Shown: positions 34,438 to 48,380, counted from the first letter of the stretch. The stretch is 64,000 nt of DNA from Colocasia esculenta (GCA_014218235.1 CM024753.1:6572001-6636000); one strand, 5' to 3'. Notes: generated from the sequence alone by a model not told the origin. Program-made: numbers and translations.

Positions 34438-37400
34438 CCGATTCCGAATTGTGGTAACACAAGCAATTCCGATGCCCGTGTGGAAAGTTGTGCCCAATTC
34501 TTTCGCTGAAGGGGTGGGAATATACTGGATGGGGTGACTATATCGGCGATGTTCGGGCACCCATATCCACCACCTGGGGAGGAGATCTCACGTCGAGTTG
34601 AACACGACTTCCATCGCTGTGACTGGGCGGCTCCACGTGTGGGATCCTCCAGTGATTCGCGTAATCGAAGGAGTCGCTATTGCCAAAAAACCTTGGAATA
34701 TGGGAGATCGTCGGCTAGAATCGGAATTCCAGAGTGCGAAATGAAGGTTTTTCGACCCCGAAATGATGACTTATTGCCTGGTGCTATAAGTAGGCTCGAG
34801 CGCCTCTAAGTGCTGATTCTGAATTGGGGTCTTATAAGCGATTCCGTTAACCGAGCAAAAAGTTATGCCCGTTTGAGCGAAGGGGTGTCCGTATGCGATC
34901 GCATCGGCAGCCAATGACCGCGCTCCCGTAGAGGATTTTGGGCGCCAGACCGGAAATCCTTGAATGCGAGCATTTACCGACCGGGTGAAAGTGCTGATTC
35001 TGAATTGGGGCCTCGCGGGGGTTCCGACCCCCGGGCGAATAAATATCCGCATCCGACCGGAGGGTACTACAGTCGGTGTACTAGTACACACGCTACGCGC
35101 GGAATTTTGGCCCCGGAACAGAATTCCACGAAACTAGCGCCCTGTCGACCGTCTCGGAGTGCCGATTCTGAATTGTGGTAACATAAGCCATTCCGATGCC
35201 CGTGCGGAAAGTTATGCCCAATTTTTTTACTGAAGGGGTGGGAATAAACCGGAGGGGGTGACTATATCGGCGATGTTCGGACACCCTTATCCACGACCTA
35301 GAGAGGAGATCTCGCATTGAGTTTAACATGACTTCCGATCGCTGTAACTGGGCGGCTCCGCTAGAGATTCGCGTAATCAAGGGAGTCGCTACTGCCAAAA
35401 AACCTTGGAAAAGAGGAGATCGTCGGCTAGAATCATAATTTTGGAGTGCGAAACGAAGGTTTTTCGACCCCGAAATAACGTCTTATGGCCTGAGGCAATA
35501 ATAGGTGTCGAGCGCCTCTGAGTGCCGATTCCGAATTGGGGTCTTATAAGCGATTCCGATAACCGAGCGAAAAGTTATGCCCGTTTGAGCGAAGCGGTGT
35601 CCGTATGCGATCGCATCGGCAGCCTGCGACCGCGCTCCCAGAGAGGAAGTTGGGCGCGGATCGGAAATCTTCGAATGCGACCATTTACCGACCGGGTCGA
35701 AGTGCCGATTTTGAATTGGCGCCTCGCGGGCGGTTCCGACCCCAGGGCGAAGAAATATTTGCATCCGTCCGGAGGGTACGGCAGTCAGTGTACTAGTACA
35801 CACGCTCCGAGGGGGAGGGGAGGAATTTTGGCCCGGGAACAGAATTCCACGAAACCAGCGCCCTGTCGACCGTCTCGGAGTGCCGATTCCGAATTGTGGT
35901 CACACAAGCGATTCTGATGCCCGTGCGGAAAGTTATGCCCAATTCTTTCGCTGAAGGGGTGGGAATAAACTGGAGGGGGTGACTATATCGGCGATGTTCG
36001 GGCACCCATATCCACGACTTAGGGAGGAGATCTCGCGTCGAGTTGAGCATGACTTCCAATCGCTGTGGCTGGGCGGCTCCGCGTGTGGGCTCCGCCAACG
36101 ATTCGCGTAATCGAGGGAGTCGCTACTGCGAAAAAACCTTGGAATAGGGGAGATCGTCGGCTAGAATCACAATTTTATAGTGCGAAACGAAGGTTTTTCG
36201 ACCCCAGAACGACATCTTATCGCCTGAGGCAATAAGGGGGCGTCAGGCTCCTTTGAGTACCGATTCCGAATTGGGGACTTATAAGCGATTCCGATAACCG
36301 AGCGAAAAGTTATGCCCGTTTGAGCGAAGCGGTGTCTGTATGCCATCGCATCGGCAGCCTGCGACCGCGCTCCCAGAGAGGAATTTGGGTGCCGGACCGA
36401 AAATCTCCGAATGCGATGATTTATCGACCGGGTCGAAGTGCCGATTCTGAATTGACACCTCGCGCGCGGTTTCGACCACTGGGCGAATAAATATCCGCGT
36501 CCGACCGGAGGGTACGGCAGTCGGTGTACTAGTACACACGCTCCTGGGGGGGAATTTTGGCCCCGAAACGGAATTCCACGAAACCAGCGCCCTGTCGACC
36601 GTCTTGGAGTGCCGATTCCGAATTGTGGTAACACAAGCAATTCCGATGCGCGTGTGGAAAGTTATGCCGAATTCTTTCGCTGAATGGGTGAGAATAAACT
36701 GGATGGGGTGACTATATCGACGATGTTCGGGCACCCATATCCACGACCTGGGGTGGAGATCTCATGTCGAGTTGAACATGACTTCCGATCGCTGTGACTG
36801 GGCGGCTCCGTGTGTGGGATCCGCCAGCGATTCGCGCAATCGGGGAGTCGCTACTGCCAAAAAACCTTGGAATAGGGGAGATCGTCGGCTAGAATTGCAA
36901 TTTCAGAGTGCAAAATGAAGGTTTTTCGACCCCGAAACGACGTCTTATCGCCTGAGGCAATAAGTGGGCATCGAGCGGCTCTGAGTGCAGATTCCGAATT
37001 GGGGTCTTATAAGCGATTCCGATAATCGAGCGAAAAGTCATGCCCGTTTGAGCGAAGGGGTGTCCGTATGCGATCGCATCGGCAGCCTGCGACCGTGCTC
37101 CCGGAGAGGAATTTGGGCGCTGGACCGGAAATCAACGAATGCCAGCATTTACCGACTGGGTCGAAGTGCCGATTCTGAATTGGGGCCTCGCGGGCTATTC
37201 CGACCCCCGGGCAAATAAATATCCGCATCCGACCGGAGCGTACTGCAGTCGGTGTACTAGTACACACGCTACGGGGGGAATTTTGTCCCCGGAACGGAAT
37301 TCCACGAAACCAGCGCCCTATCAACCGTCTCGGAGTGCGGATTCCGAATTGTGGTAACATAAACCATTCCGATGCCCGTGCGGAAAGTTTTGCCCAATTT

Positions 37401-39827
37401 TTTTGCTTAAGGGGTGGGAATAAACCAGAGGGGGTGACTATATCGGCAATGTTCGAGCACCCATATCCACGACCTGGAGAGGAGATCTCGCATTGAGTTG
37501 AACACGACTTCCGATCGCTGTGACTGGGCGGCTCCACGTGTGGGCTCCGCCATTGATTCGCGTAATCGAGGGAGTCGCTACTGCCAAAAAACCTTGGAAT
37601 AGAGGAGATCATCGGCTAGAATCGTAATTTCAGAGTGTGAAATGAAGGTTTTGCGACCCCAAAATGACGTCTTATTGCCTGGGGCAATAAGTGGGCGTCA
37701 AGTGCCTCTGAGTGCCGATTCCGAATTGGGGTCTTATAAGCGATTCCGATAACTGAGTGAAAAGTTATGACCGTTTGAGCGAAGCAGTGTCCGTATGTGA
37801 TCGCATCGGCAGCCTACGACCGCGCTCCCGGAGAGGAATTTGGGCGCGGATCGGAAATCTCCGAATGCGACCATTGACCGACCGGGTCGAAGTGCTGATT
37901 CTGAATTGACACCTCGCGGGCAGTTCCGACCCCCGGGCGAATAATATTCTCATCCGTCCGGAGGGTTCGGCAGTCGGTGTACTAGTACACACGCTCCGGG
38001 GGGGGGATTTTGGCCCGGCAACGGAATTCCGCGAAAACAGTGCCCTATCGACTGTCTCGGAGTGCCGATTCCGAATTGTGGTCACCTAAGCGATTCTGAT
38101 GCCCGTGCGGAAAGTTATGTCCAATTCTTTCGCTGAAGGGGTGGGAATAAACTAGAGGGGGTGACTATATCGGCGATGTTCGGGCACCCATATCCATGAC
38201 CTAGGGAGGAGATCTCGCGTCGAGTTTTACACGACTTATAATCGTTGTGACTGGGCGGCTCCGCGTGTGGGCTCCGCCAGTGATTCGCGTAATCGAAGGA
38301 GTCGCTACTGCCAAAAAACCATGGAATATGGGATATCGTCGGGTAGAATCACAATTTCGGAGTGCAAAACGAAGGTTTTTCGACCCTGAAACGAAGTCTT
38401 ATCGCCTGAGGCTTTAAGGGGACGTCGAGCGCCTCTGAGTGCCGATTTCGAATAGGGGTCTTATAACTGATTCCGATAACCGAGTGAAGCTGTGTCCGTA
38501 TGCCATCGCATCGGCAGCCAGCGACCGCGCCCCCGGAGAGGAATTTGGGTACCGGACCGGATGTAGCACCCCGAAAATTTTAGCTATATAAAAAAAAATG
38601 AATAAATGCAAATATATAATTTTTCCATAAGATCAAAGAATTTAAAACATACGTATCAATATCGTATGTGTCAAAACACATCGGAAAATCCGATTAACCA
38701 AGTGAACATAACATGGTGACCAATTATCCAAATTAGGAAACAAGTCGAAAAATTGTTAAACGAAAATACGACGCAACCAAAAATTTAATAAAAGTGTTGG
38801 AAAGACTTCCAACATTATATTTTAATGACCCGATATCTTAATTGGGCCAATGGACAGCATATGACCCAAAAATAAAAGGAAGCTAGAAAATGCAGGGAAA
38901 TTCGTAACTCTAAATAGGCTGAAATTAGAAAGGGGCAATTTGAGTTGAATTGGGATGCAATCATATATGCTTGGCAACCCAAATTCGTGCCTATCTATGG
39001 TGGAAGGTTTCCTAAACCAATACTACCTCTTTTGGAGGAAGGAGTCCCAAATTTTTGGAAAACAGGGAACTGAATTCGCAGCCCTTTCCTAATATCATTA
39101 GGACTCTTAACTACAACCTAAATCTATAAGAACTCGTCCTCAAACTCTTTGGAAGGTTTAACAACAAATTAAGGTCGTTTGGAGGTAGGCTAGAACTTCT
39201 GAGGAGCAGGAGAAAGGCTGGGAACCCAGATCTTCATCCCCTGCATCCTCTGCTACGTCCAGAATATCAACTAGACTTAGATCTTCGCAAAGGTAGGTGT
39301 TCTCGGGCCAAGATTAAAGAAAACCAACACCATCATGTAGTTCTTTGAGTCTAGGTTCATTGCAATTGGTTTGATTGGTTTTCATGGAGTATACATTGTG
39401 TATTGGTGATTTTCCCGAAGTCTCGCACAGTTAGGGCTTTTCCCGTTCGTCTTATTTTTCATGTGATTCGAGATCGAATTTGACTAAACTTTCTTCATGA
39501 AAGTTCTTTTACTTGAAGTCACGATCATCTTCTATGTTGGACGTTTTGTCCAAACGTCTTTCGTTAGAGAGTTAGGAGCATGATAAGAGAGTCTCTGCAT
39601 AACACTGTGATTTCGGGCTACTTTTGACTTTTTGTTCTTCGTATATTTTCTTGGGATTCGAGACCGAATTAGATCAAACTCTCAACATGAAAGTTCTTCT
39701 ACTAGTTGTTATCTTCATCTTTCATGTTGAACGTTTTATCCAAATGTCATTCTTTAGAGAGTTATAAGAGGTGGAAGTGGATCGCTGCACTGCAGTCCTG
39801 TGTTTTTTTTTGTCTGGGAGGGCCACT

Positions 39828-39901
39828 GTGTCGACCTGACCTGAACATGTGTCGACCTGACCTGAGCCCGTGTCGACCTGACCTGAACTCAGGTCGACCT
39901 G
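39828..39901 (+). repeat. 21-bp tandem repeat (GTGTCGACCTGACCTGAAC)
   Basis: Four copies start at 39828, 39849, 39870 and 39891 (the last reads AGGTCGACCTG). Spacing is exactly 21 bp. Confidence 0.9.
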
Positions 39902-39943
39902 CTGTCCCAAAACAGCCCAGAATGTGTTCTGGGAAGCCCTCTA

Positions 39944-40120
39944 GTGTCGACACAACCCCATAGTGTGTCGACACACTCCCCCAGTTTGACCCAGAAAGTT
40001 CTGGGAAGCTGATCCAGTGTCGACACCACTTGTGCTAGTGTCGACACACTGTCCCACATGACCAGAGGGTTTTCTGGAAGCTGTCTCTAGCGTCGACACT
40101 ACTTGATCCTGTGTCGACAC
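39944..40120. repeat. Paired GTGTCGACAC palindromes with ~73-bp period
   Basis: The 10-bp palindrome GTGTCGACAC occurs at 39944, 39965, 40017, 40038, 40090 (first bases GC) and 40111. Members of each pair are 21 bp apart and pairs repeat every 73 bp, in register with the 21-bp array just upstream. Between pairs lies a repeated GTTCTGGGAAGCTG block. Confidence 0.88.
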
Positions 40121-43100
40121 TACTTGACCAGTTTTTTATTATTTTGCAAAATATTGCATGTCTTGGGTCAAATCATTACAAGATTGTCTAGTTAATGGCT
40201 TAAAAGTGTTTAACCCATTGAAAAATCCTTAATTACATGAATATTATTCTAATTGCTTTCTTAATGACATGATCATACATGAAACTTGTGATTTACTCTT
40301 GTTACCATTCTAGTTTGCTTTAAATGATAAATTTTATCTTAAAATCTTGTAAACCCATATGTAGTTAAATGCATTGTTCATTGCATGCCATCACGTTAAT
40401 TGTTTTTCCGAGAGTTTGAGACCGACGGATTGTGAATTGACACACGTACATTACTCCACACTTTACATCAAGGGCGTGCACTTCTTTTCTCTTCTTGTTC
40501 TCATGAGTGTGAATTGCCATCTAGACTAAAGCCATTAATGTAAAGATTGAACTAAATGATAAATCTTACCGTTCATCTGTCGAATTTATCTCTTGACTAT
40601 TGTCCTCATGGAATCATGTTCAATTTATTTATTTCTTCTCATCATCATCATGAACATGACATTACACATGCTTACTTATTGAAACTCTCATTGGCCATTA
40701 TTAATGACTGTGGGTATCTACATTTAAAAATTTACATGAGATGGCTGACAGGGCACGGAGTGTGTCCAAGGGCTCCAGTCTAGCCCCAATGACGGAGAGT
40801 CATAAATATACTGTTAACCATGGGGTATAATGATTACTGGCGTTGCATCTGCGCTGGGAGTACTTTCTTGCTTGTTGAATGCTAGATACAATACCACATA
40901 CACGTGTCCTGGTGTACATTCTTGATGGATCTTTTCTTGGTGTACATTGGTGTCTACGTGCCTGATTAGTGTTACTTGATCGTGCTTGTGAAATCTTGCT
41001 TGCTTGCTTGCGTGATATGGCCATTCTGCATTTATTGCAACTAATGATATCTTGTCTTCTTGAAAACTATTGACATCAAGTGAAATCTTGCGTGCTTGTG
41101 CAAAGTGAGCTATTGCTAGTTCTTTCTTGTCTTCTTGTTCAAAAATCTTATTCTATCTTGTTCACTCTATCTAGCTTGATTCGTGCATCATGTTTTAAAT
41201 CTGTTTTATTCGCACATGCATATCATGACATTCCTCATGCTTACCTAGTTCTAAAATGTTAATCACTTATATCATTGCCCGCACATTGAGATATAAATCC
41301 TACTGGGCTAGTTTGCTCATTCCCCTACTTTTCCCAATCTAGGTGACTATGAAGTTCAAGAAGAAGAGCAAGTCGAGGATGGGAATGCATCCGAGTGATG
41401 AGCGATTCAACTATAAGTCAAGTTATAGCAGTTTATTTTGAGAGTTAGAACATGTAGTAGGAAGTGAGGGGTGAATGTACTTTCCTTTTTATTCGAGTCT
41501 CCATCTTGTACTAGTTTCTAATTTTTATAAGTTGAGTTGAAGTTAAAAATGCAGTTTTTATGGAGTTCAACATTTGGGCCCTATTATTATGTTGTGTTGA
41601 TACACATTTAGTGCGTGCTAGCTAGAGGCTTATTTGCCGACTGTCCACGTCTCGTGATATCGACTCGAATTCTTCGAAATAATTATCCGCTGCGTAATTC
41701 TCGGGACGTGACACCGGAAATCTCCGAATGCAACCATTTATCGACCGGGTCGAAGTGCCGATTATGAATTGGCACCTCGCGGGCGGTTTCAACCACCAGA
41801 CGAATAAATATCCACGTCCGACCGGAGGGTACGGCAGTCGGTGTACTAGTACACACGCTCCTGGGGGAATTTTGGCCCTGAAACGGAATTCCATGAAACC
41901 AGCGCCCTGTCGACCATCTCGGAGTGCCGATTCGGAATTGTGGCAACATAAGCCATTCCGATGTCCGTGCGGAAAGTTATGCCCAATTCTTTCGCCGAAG
42001 GGGTGGGAATAAACCAGAGGGGGTGACTATATCGGCGATGTTCGGACACCCATATCCCTGACCTGAGGAGGAGATCTCGCGTCGAGTTGAACACGACCTC
42101 CGATCGCTGTGACTGGGCGGCTCCGGTGTGGGCTCCCCAACGATTCGCGTAATCGAGGGAGTCGCTACTGCGAAAAAACCTTGGAATAGGGGAGATCGTC
42201 GGCTAGCATCACAATTTTGGAGTGCGAAACGAAGGTTTTTCGACCCCGGAACGACATCTTATCGCCTGAGGAAATAAGGGGGCGTCGGGCGCCTCTGAGT
42301 GCCAATTCCGAATTGGGGTCTTATAAGCGATTCCGATAACCGAGCGAAAAGTTATGCCCGTTTGAGCGAAGGGGTGTCCGTATGCGATCGCATCGGCAGC
42401 CTGCGACCGCGCTCCGGGAGAGGAATTTGGGCGCCGGACCGGAAAACTCCGAATGCGAGCATTTACCGACCGGGTCGAAGTGCCGATTCTGAATTGGGGC
42501 CTCGCGGGCGGTTCCGACCCCCGGGCGAATAAATATCCGCGTCCGACCGGAGGGTACGGCAGTCGGTGTACTGGTACACACGCTCTGGGGGGGGGGGGGG
42601 ATTTTGGCCCGGGAGCGGAATTCCACAAAACTAGCGGCCTGTCGACCGTCTCGGAGTGCCAATTCCGAATTGTGGTCACATAAGCGATTCCGATGCCCGT
42701 GCGGAAAGTTATGTCCAATTCTTTCGCTGAAGTGGTGGGAATAAACTGGAGGGGGTGACTATATCGGCGATGTTCGGGCACCCATATCCACGACCTGGGG
42801 TGGGGATCTCGCGTCGAGTTGAACACGACTTCCGATCTCTGTGACTGGGCGGCTCCGCGTGTGGGCTTCGCCAGTGATTCGCGTAATCGAAGGAAAGGTT
42901 ACTGCCAAAAAACCTTTGAATATGTAAGATTGTCGGCTAGAAACGTAATTTCGGAGTGCAAAATGAAGGTTTTTCAACCCCAAAACGACGTCTTATCGCC
43001 TGAGGCTTTAAGGAGACATCGAGCGCCTCTGAGTGTCGATTCCGAATGGGGGTCTTATAAGTGATTTCGATAACCGAGCGAAAAGTTATGCCCGTTTGAG

Positions 43101-43981
43101 CGAAGCGGTGTCCGTATGCCATCGCATCGGCAGCCTGCGACCGCGCTCCCGGAGAGGAATTTGGGTGCCGGACCGGAAATCTCCGAATGCGACCATTTAC
43201 CGACCAGGTCGAAGTACCGATTCTGAATTCGCACATCGCGGGCGGTTTCGACCACCGGGCGAATAAATATCCGCGTCCGACCGGAGGGTACGGCAGTCGG
43301 TGTACTAGTACACATGCTCCTGGCGGAAATTTTGGCCCCGGAACGGAATTCCTCGAAACTAGCACCCTGTCGACCGTCTTGGAGTGCCGATTCTGAATTG
43401 TGGTAACATAAGCCATTCTGATGCCCGTACGGAAAGTTATGCCCAATTCTTTCGCTGAAGGGGTGGGAATAAACTGAATGGGGTGACTATATCGGCGATG
43501 TTCGGGCACCCATATCCACGACCTGGGGAGGAGATCCCGTGTCGAGTTGAACACGACTTCCGATCGCTGTGACTGGGCAGCTCCGTGTGTGGGCTCCACC
43601 AGTAATTCGCATAATCGAAGGAGTCGCTACTGCCAAAAAACCTTGGAATATGGGAGATCGTCGGCTAGAATCGTAATTTTAGAGTGCAAAACGAAGGTTT
43701 TTCGACCCTGAAACGACGTCTTATCACCTGAGGCCATAGAGGCTCATCGAGCGCCTTTGAGTGCCGATTCCGAATTGGGGTCTTATAAGAAATTCTGATA
43801 ATCGAGCGAAAAGTTATGCCCGTTTGAGCGAAGCAGTGTCCGTATGCCATCGCATCGGCAGCCTGCGACTACGCTCACGGAGCAGAATTTGGGTGCCGGA
43901 CCGGAAATCTCCGAATGTGACCATTTACCGACCGGGTCGAAGTGCCGATTCTGAATTGGCACCTCGCGGGCGGTTTCGACC

Positions 43982-46180
43982 ATCGGGTGAATAAATATCC
44001 GCGTCCGACCGGAGGGTACGACTGTCGGTGTACTAGTACACACGCTCCGGGGGGGGGGGGGGGAGGGGATTTTTGCCCGGGAACGGAATTCCGCGAAACC
44101 AGCGCCCTGTCGACCATCTCGAAGTGCCGATTCCGAATTGTGGTCACATAAGCAATTCCGATGTCCGTGCGGAAAGTTAAGCCCAATTCTTTCGCTGAAG
44201 TGGTGGGAATAAACTGGAGGGAGTGACTATATCGGCGATGTTCGGGCACCCATATCCACGATCTGGGGTGGAGATCTCGCGTCGAGTTGAACACGACTTC
44301 CGATCGCTGTGACTGGGCGACTCCGCGTATGGGTTCCTCCAGTGATTCCGTAATCGAAGGAGTCGCTACTGCCAAAAAACCTAGGAATATGGAGATCGTC
44401 GGCTAGAATCACAATTTCGGTGTGCGAAACATAGGTTTCTCGACCCCGAAATGACGTCTTATCGCTGAGGCTATAAGAGGGCATCGTGCGCCTCTGAGTG
44501 CCAATTCCAAATTGGGGTCTTATTAGCGATTCTGATATCCGAGCGAAAAGTTATACCCGTTTAAGCGAAGCGGTGTCCATATGCGATCGCATCGGCAGCC
44601 TGCGACCGCGCTCCCAGAGAGGAATTTGGGTGTCGGATCGGAAATCTCCGAATGAGAATGTGACCATTTACCGACCGGGTCGAAGTGCCGATTCTCAATT
44701 GGGGCCTCGCGGGCGGTTCCGACCCTTGGGCAAATAAATATCCGCATGCGACCGGAGGGTACGACAGTCGGTGTACTAGTACACATGCTCCGGGGGGGGG
44801 GGGGGGGGGGATTTTGGCCCCAGAACAGAATTCCGCGAAACCAGCGTGCTGTCGACCGTCTCGGAGTGCCGATTCCAAATTGTGGTAAGATAAGCGATTC
44901 CGATGCCCGTTCGGAAAGTTATGCCAAATTCTTTCGCTGAAGAGGTGGGAGTAAACCGGAGGGGGTGACTATATCGGTGATGTTCGGGCACCCATATCCT
45001 CGACATTGGGAGGAGATCTTGCGTAGAGTTGAACACGACTTCCAATCGCTGTGACTGGGCGGCTCCGCGTGTGGGCTCCGCCAGTGATTCGCTTAATCAG
45101 GGGAGTCACTACTGCCAAAAAACCTTGGAATAGGGGAGATCGTTGGCTAGAATCGTAATTTCAGAGTGCGAAATGAAGGTTTTTCGACCCCGAAACGACG
45201 TCTTATCACTTAAGGCGATAAGGGGGCGTCGAGCGCCTCTAAGTGCTGATTTTGAATTGGGGTCTTATAAGCGATTCCGATAACCGAGCGAAAAGTTATG
45301 CCCGTTTGAGCGAAGGGGTGTCCGTATGCGATTGCATCGGCAGCCTGCGACCGCGCTCCCGGAGAGGAATATGGGCGCCGAACCGGAAATGTCCGAATAC
45401 GACCATTTACCGACCGGGTCGAAGTGCCGATTCTGAATTGGGGCCTCGCAGGCGGTTCCGACCCTCGGCGAATTGATATCCGCGTCCGACTGGAGTGTAC
45501 GACAGTCGGTGTAACACACGCTCCGGGGTGGAATTTTGGCCCAGGAACGGAATTCCGCAAAACCAGCGCGCTGTCGACCGTCTCGGAGTGCCGATTCTGA
45601 TTGTTGTAACGTAAGCGATTCTGATGCCCATGCGGAAAGTTATGCCCAATTCGTTCGCTGAAGGGGTGGAAATAAACCGGAGGGGGTGACTATATCGGTG
45701 ATGTTCGGGCACCATATCCATGACCTGGGGAGGAGATCTCGCGTCAAGTTGAACACGACTTCCGATCATTGTGACTGGACGGCTCCGCATGTGGGCTCCG
45801 TCAGCGATTCGCGTAATCGAGGGAGTCGCTACTGCCAAAAAACAATGGAATAGGGGAGATCGTCGGCTAGAATCGCAATTTCGGAGTGCGAAACAAAGGT
45901 TTTTCAACCCCAAAATGACGTCTTATCACCCAAGTCGATAATGAGGTGTCGAGCGCCTCTAAGTGCCGATTGCGAATTGGGGTCTTGTAAGCGATTCCGA
46001 TAACCGAGCGAAAAGTTATGCCCGTTTGAGCGAAGGGGTGTCCGTATGCGATCGCATCGGCAGCCTGCAACCGCGCTCCCGGAGAGGAATTTGGGCGCCG
46101 GACAGGAAATCTCCGAATGCGACCATTTACCGACCGGGTCGAAGTGCCGATTCTGAATTGGGGCCTCGCGGGCGGTTTCG
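43982..46180 (+). repeat. Three-unit satellite block, copy 1
   Basis: This ~2.2-kb block is nearly identical to 46181-48380 (offset about 2199 bp). Rare features are shared by both copies: ATATGCGATCGC in place of GTATGCG, the extra GAGAATGTGACC in monomer A, GAATTGATATCC in B, and a B palindrome reduced to GTGTAACACACG. Confidence 0.9.
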
Positions 46181-48380
46181 ACCATCGGTGAATAAATATC
46201 CGCGTCCGACCGGAGGGTACGACTGTCGGTGTACTAGTACACACGCTCCGGGGGGGGGGGGGGAGGGGATTTTTGCCCGGGAACGGAATTCCGCGAAACC
46301 AGCGCCCTGTCGACCATCTCGAAGTGCCGATTCCGATTGTGGTCACATAAGCAATTCCGATGTCCGTGCGGAAAGTTAAGCCCAATTCTTTCGCTGAAGT
46401 GGTGGGAATAAACTGGAGGGAGTGACTATATCGGCGATGTTCGGGCACCCATATCCACGATCTGGGGTGGAGATCTCGCGTCGAGTTGAACACGACTTCC
46501 GATCGCTGTGACTGGGCGACTCCGCGTATGGGTTCCTCCAGTGATTCCGTAATCGAAGGAGTCGCTACTGCCAAAAAACCTAGGAATATGGGAGATCGTC
46601 GGCTAGAATCACAATTTCGGTGTGCGAAACATAGGTTTCTCGACCCCGAAATGACGTCTTATCGCTGAGGCTATAAGAGGGCATCGTGCGCCTCTGAGTG
46701 CAATTCCAAATTGGGGTCTTATTAGCGATTCTGATATCCGAGCGAAAAGTTATACCCGTTTAAGCGAAGCGGTGTCCATATGCGATCGCATCGGCAGCCT
46801 GCGACCGCGCTCCCAGAGAGGAATTTGGGTGTCGGATCGGAAATCTCCGATGAGAATGTGACCATTTACCGACCGGGTCGAAGTGCCGATTCTCAATTGG
46901 GGCCTCGCGGGCGGTTCCGACCCTTGGGCAAATAAATATCCGCATGCGACCGGAGGGTACGACAGTCGGTGTACTAGTACACATGCTCCGGGGGGGGGGG
47001 GGGGGGGGATTTTGGCCCCAGAACAGAATTCCGCGAAACCAGCGTGCTGTCGACCGTCTCGGAGTGCCGATTCCAAATTGTGGTAAGATAAGCGATTCCG
47101 ATGCCCGTTCGGAAAGTTATGCCAAATTCTTCGCTGAAGAGGTGGGAGTAAACCGAGGGGGTGACTATATCGGTGATGTTCGGGCACCCATATCCTCGAC
47201 ATTGGGAGGAGATCTTGCGTAGAGTTGAACACGACTTCCAATCGCTGTGACTGGGCGGCTCCGCGTGTGGGCTCCGCCAGTGATTCGCTTAATCAGGGGA
47301 GTCACTACTGCCAAAAAACCTTGGAATAGGGGAGATCGTTGGCTAGAATCGTAATTTCAGAGTGCGAAATGAAGGTTTTTCGACCCCGAAACGACGTCTT
47401 ATCACTTAAGGCGATAAGGGGGCGTCGAGCGCCTCTAAGTGCTGATTTTGAATTGGGGTCTTATAAGCGATTCCGATAACCGAGCGAAAAGTTATGCCCG
47501 TTTGAGCGAAGGGGTGTCCGTATGCGATTGCATCGGCAGCCTGCGACCGCGCTCCCGGAGAGGAATATGGGCGCCGAACCGGAAATGTCCGAATACGACC
47601 ATTTACCGACCGGGTCGAAGTGCCGATTCTGAATTGGGGCCTCGCAGGCGGTTCCGACCCTCGGGCGAATTGATATCCGCGTCCGACTGGAGTGTACGAC
47701 AGTCGGTGTAACACACGCTCCGGGGTGGAATTTTGGCCCAGGAACGGAATTCCGCAAAACCAGCGCGCTGTCGACCGTCTCGGAGTGCCGATTCTGAATT
47801 GTTGTAACGTAAGCGATTCTGATGCCCATGCGGAAAGTTATGCCCAATTCGTTCGCTGAAGGGGTGGAAATAAACCGGAGGGGGTGACTATATCGGTGAT
47901 GTTCGGGCACCCATATCCACGACCTGGGGAGGAGATCTCGCGTCAAGTTGAACACGACTTCCGATCATTGTGACTGGACGGCTCCGCATGTGGGCTCCGT
48001 CAACGATTCGCGTAATCGAGGGAGTCGCTACTGCCAAAAAACAATGGAATAGGGGAGATCGTCGGCTAGAATCGCAATTTCGGAGTGCGAAACAAAGGTT
48101 TTTCAACCCCAAAATGACGTCTTATCACCCAAGTCGATAATGAGGTGTCGAGCGCCTCTAAGTGCCGATTGCGAATTGGGGTCTTGTAAGCGATTCCGAT
48201 AACCGAGCGAAAAGTTATGCCCGTTTGAGCGAAGGGGTGTCCGTATGCGATCGCATCGGCAGCCTGCAACCGCGCTCCCGGAGAGGAATTTGGGCGCCGG
48301 ACAGGAAATCTCCGAATGCGACCATTTACCGACCGGGTCGAAGTGCCGATTCTGAATTGGGGCCTCGCGGGCGGTTTCGA
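46181..48380 (+). repeat. Three-unit satellite block, copy 2
   Basis: This copy differs from 43982-46180 mainly by single-base indels and a few substitutions, far fewer than separate neighbouring units do. The boundary on each side falls in monomer B near the GGCGGTTTCGA sequence. Confidence 0.9.

Larger units (their letters stand above)
30142..38561 (+). repeat. Satellite array, segment 3
   Basis: About 11-12 units continue in the same orientation and phase. Structural anomalies are a B-to-A junction with a shortened A at 31171-31243 and a partial duplication of monomer B at 34265-34437. Several units carry the ATGCCATCGCAT variant of the A palindrome together with GGCACCTCG/GACACCTCG at the start of B, marking a subfamily. 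Confidence 0.95.
38562..41713 (+). mobile_element. Solo LTR, probably Ty3/gypsy, 3.15 kb
   Basis: The block begins TGTAGCACCCCGA and ends TCGGGACGTGACA, which are imperfect inverted termini. It is flanked by the perfect duplication CCGGA (38557-38561 and 41714-41718) inside monomer A. Starts of the form TGTA-CACCCC and lengths around 3 kb are common in plant gypsy LTRs of the Tekay/Del chromovirus type, but no internal protein is present to confirm the family. The interior is AT-rich and holds a phased GTCGAC repeat at 39828-40120. Its small ORFs (for example at 39706 and 40556) look like chance. I see no second LTR or pol sequence. Confidence 0.85.

Noticed and set aside
39706..39963. 85-codon open frame in the gypsy-type solo LTR
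   Set aside because: It overlaps the 21-bp tandem repeat (CRPDLN repeats are its translation) and has no family similarity.
42299..42532. A 77-codon plus-strand open frame starting MPIPNWGLISDSDNRAK that recurs in many satellite units
   Set aside because: It spans monomers A-B, recurs with the satellite period, and is shortened or shifted in many copies. It matches no family I know and no selection signature is visible. A dN/dS test across units would decide it.
42209..42826. Long minus-strand open frames (up to ~235 codons) across satellite units
   Set aside because: They come from GC-rich, stop-poor repeat sequence. Frames change with each G-run length, and neighbouring units do not keep the same reading frame.
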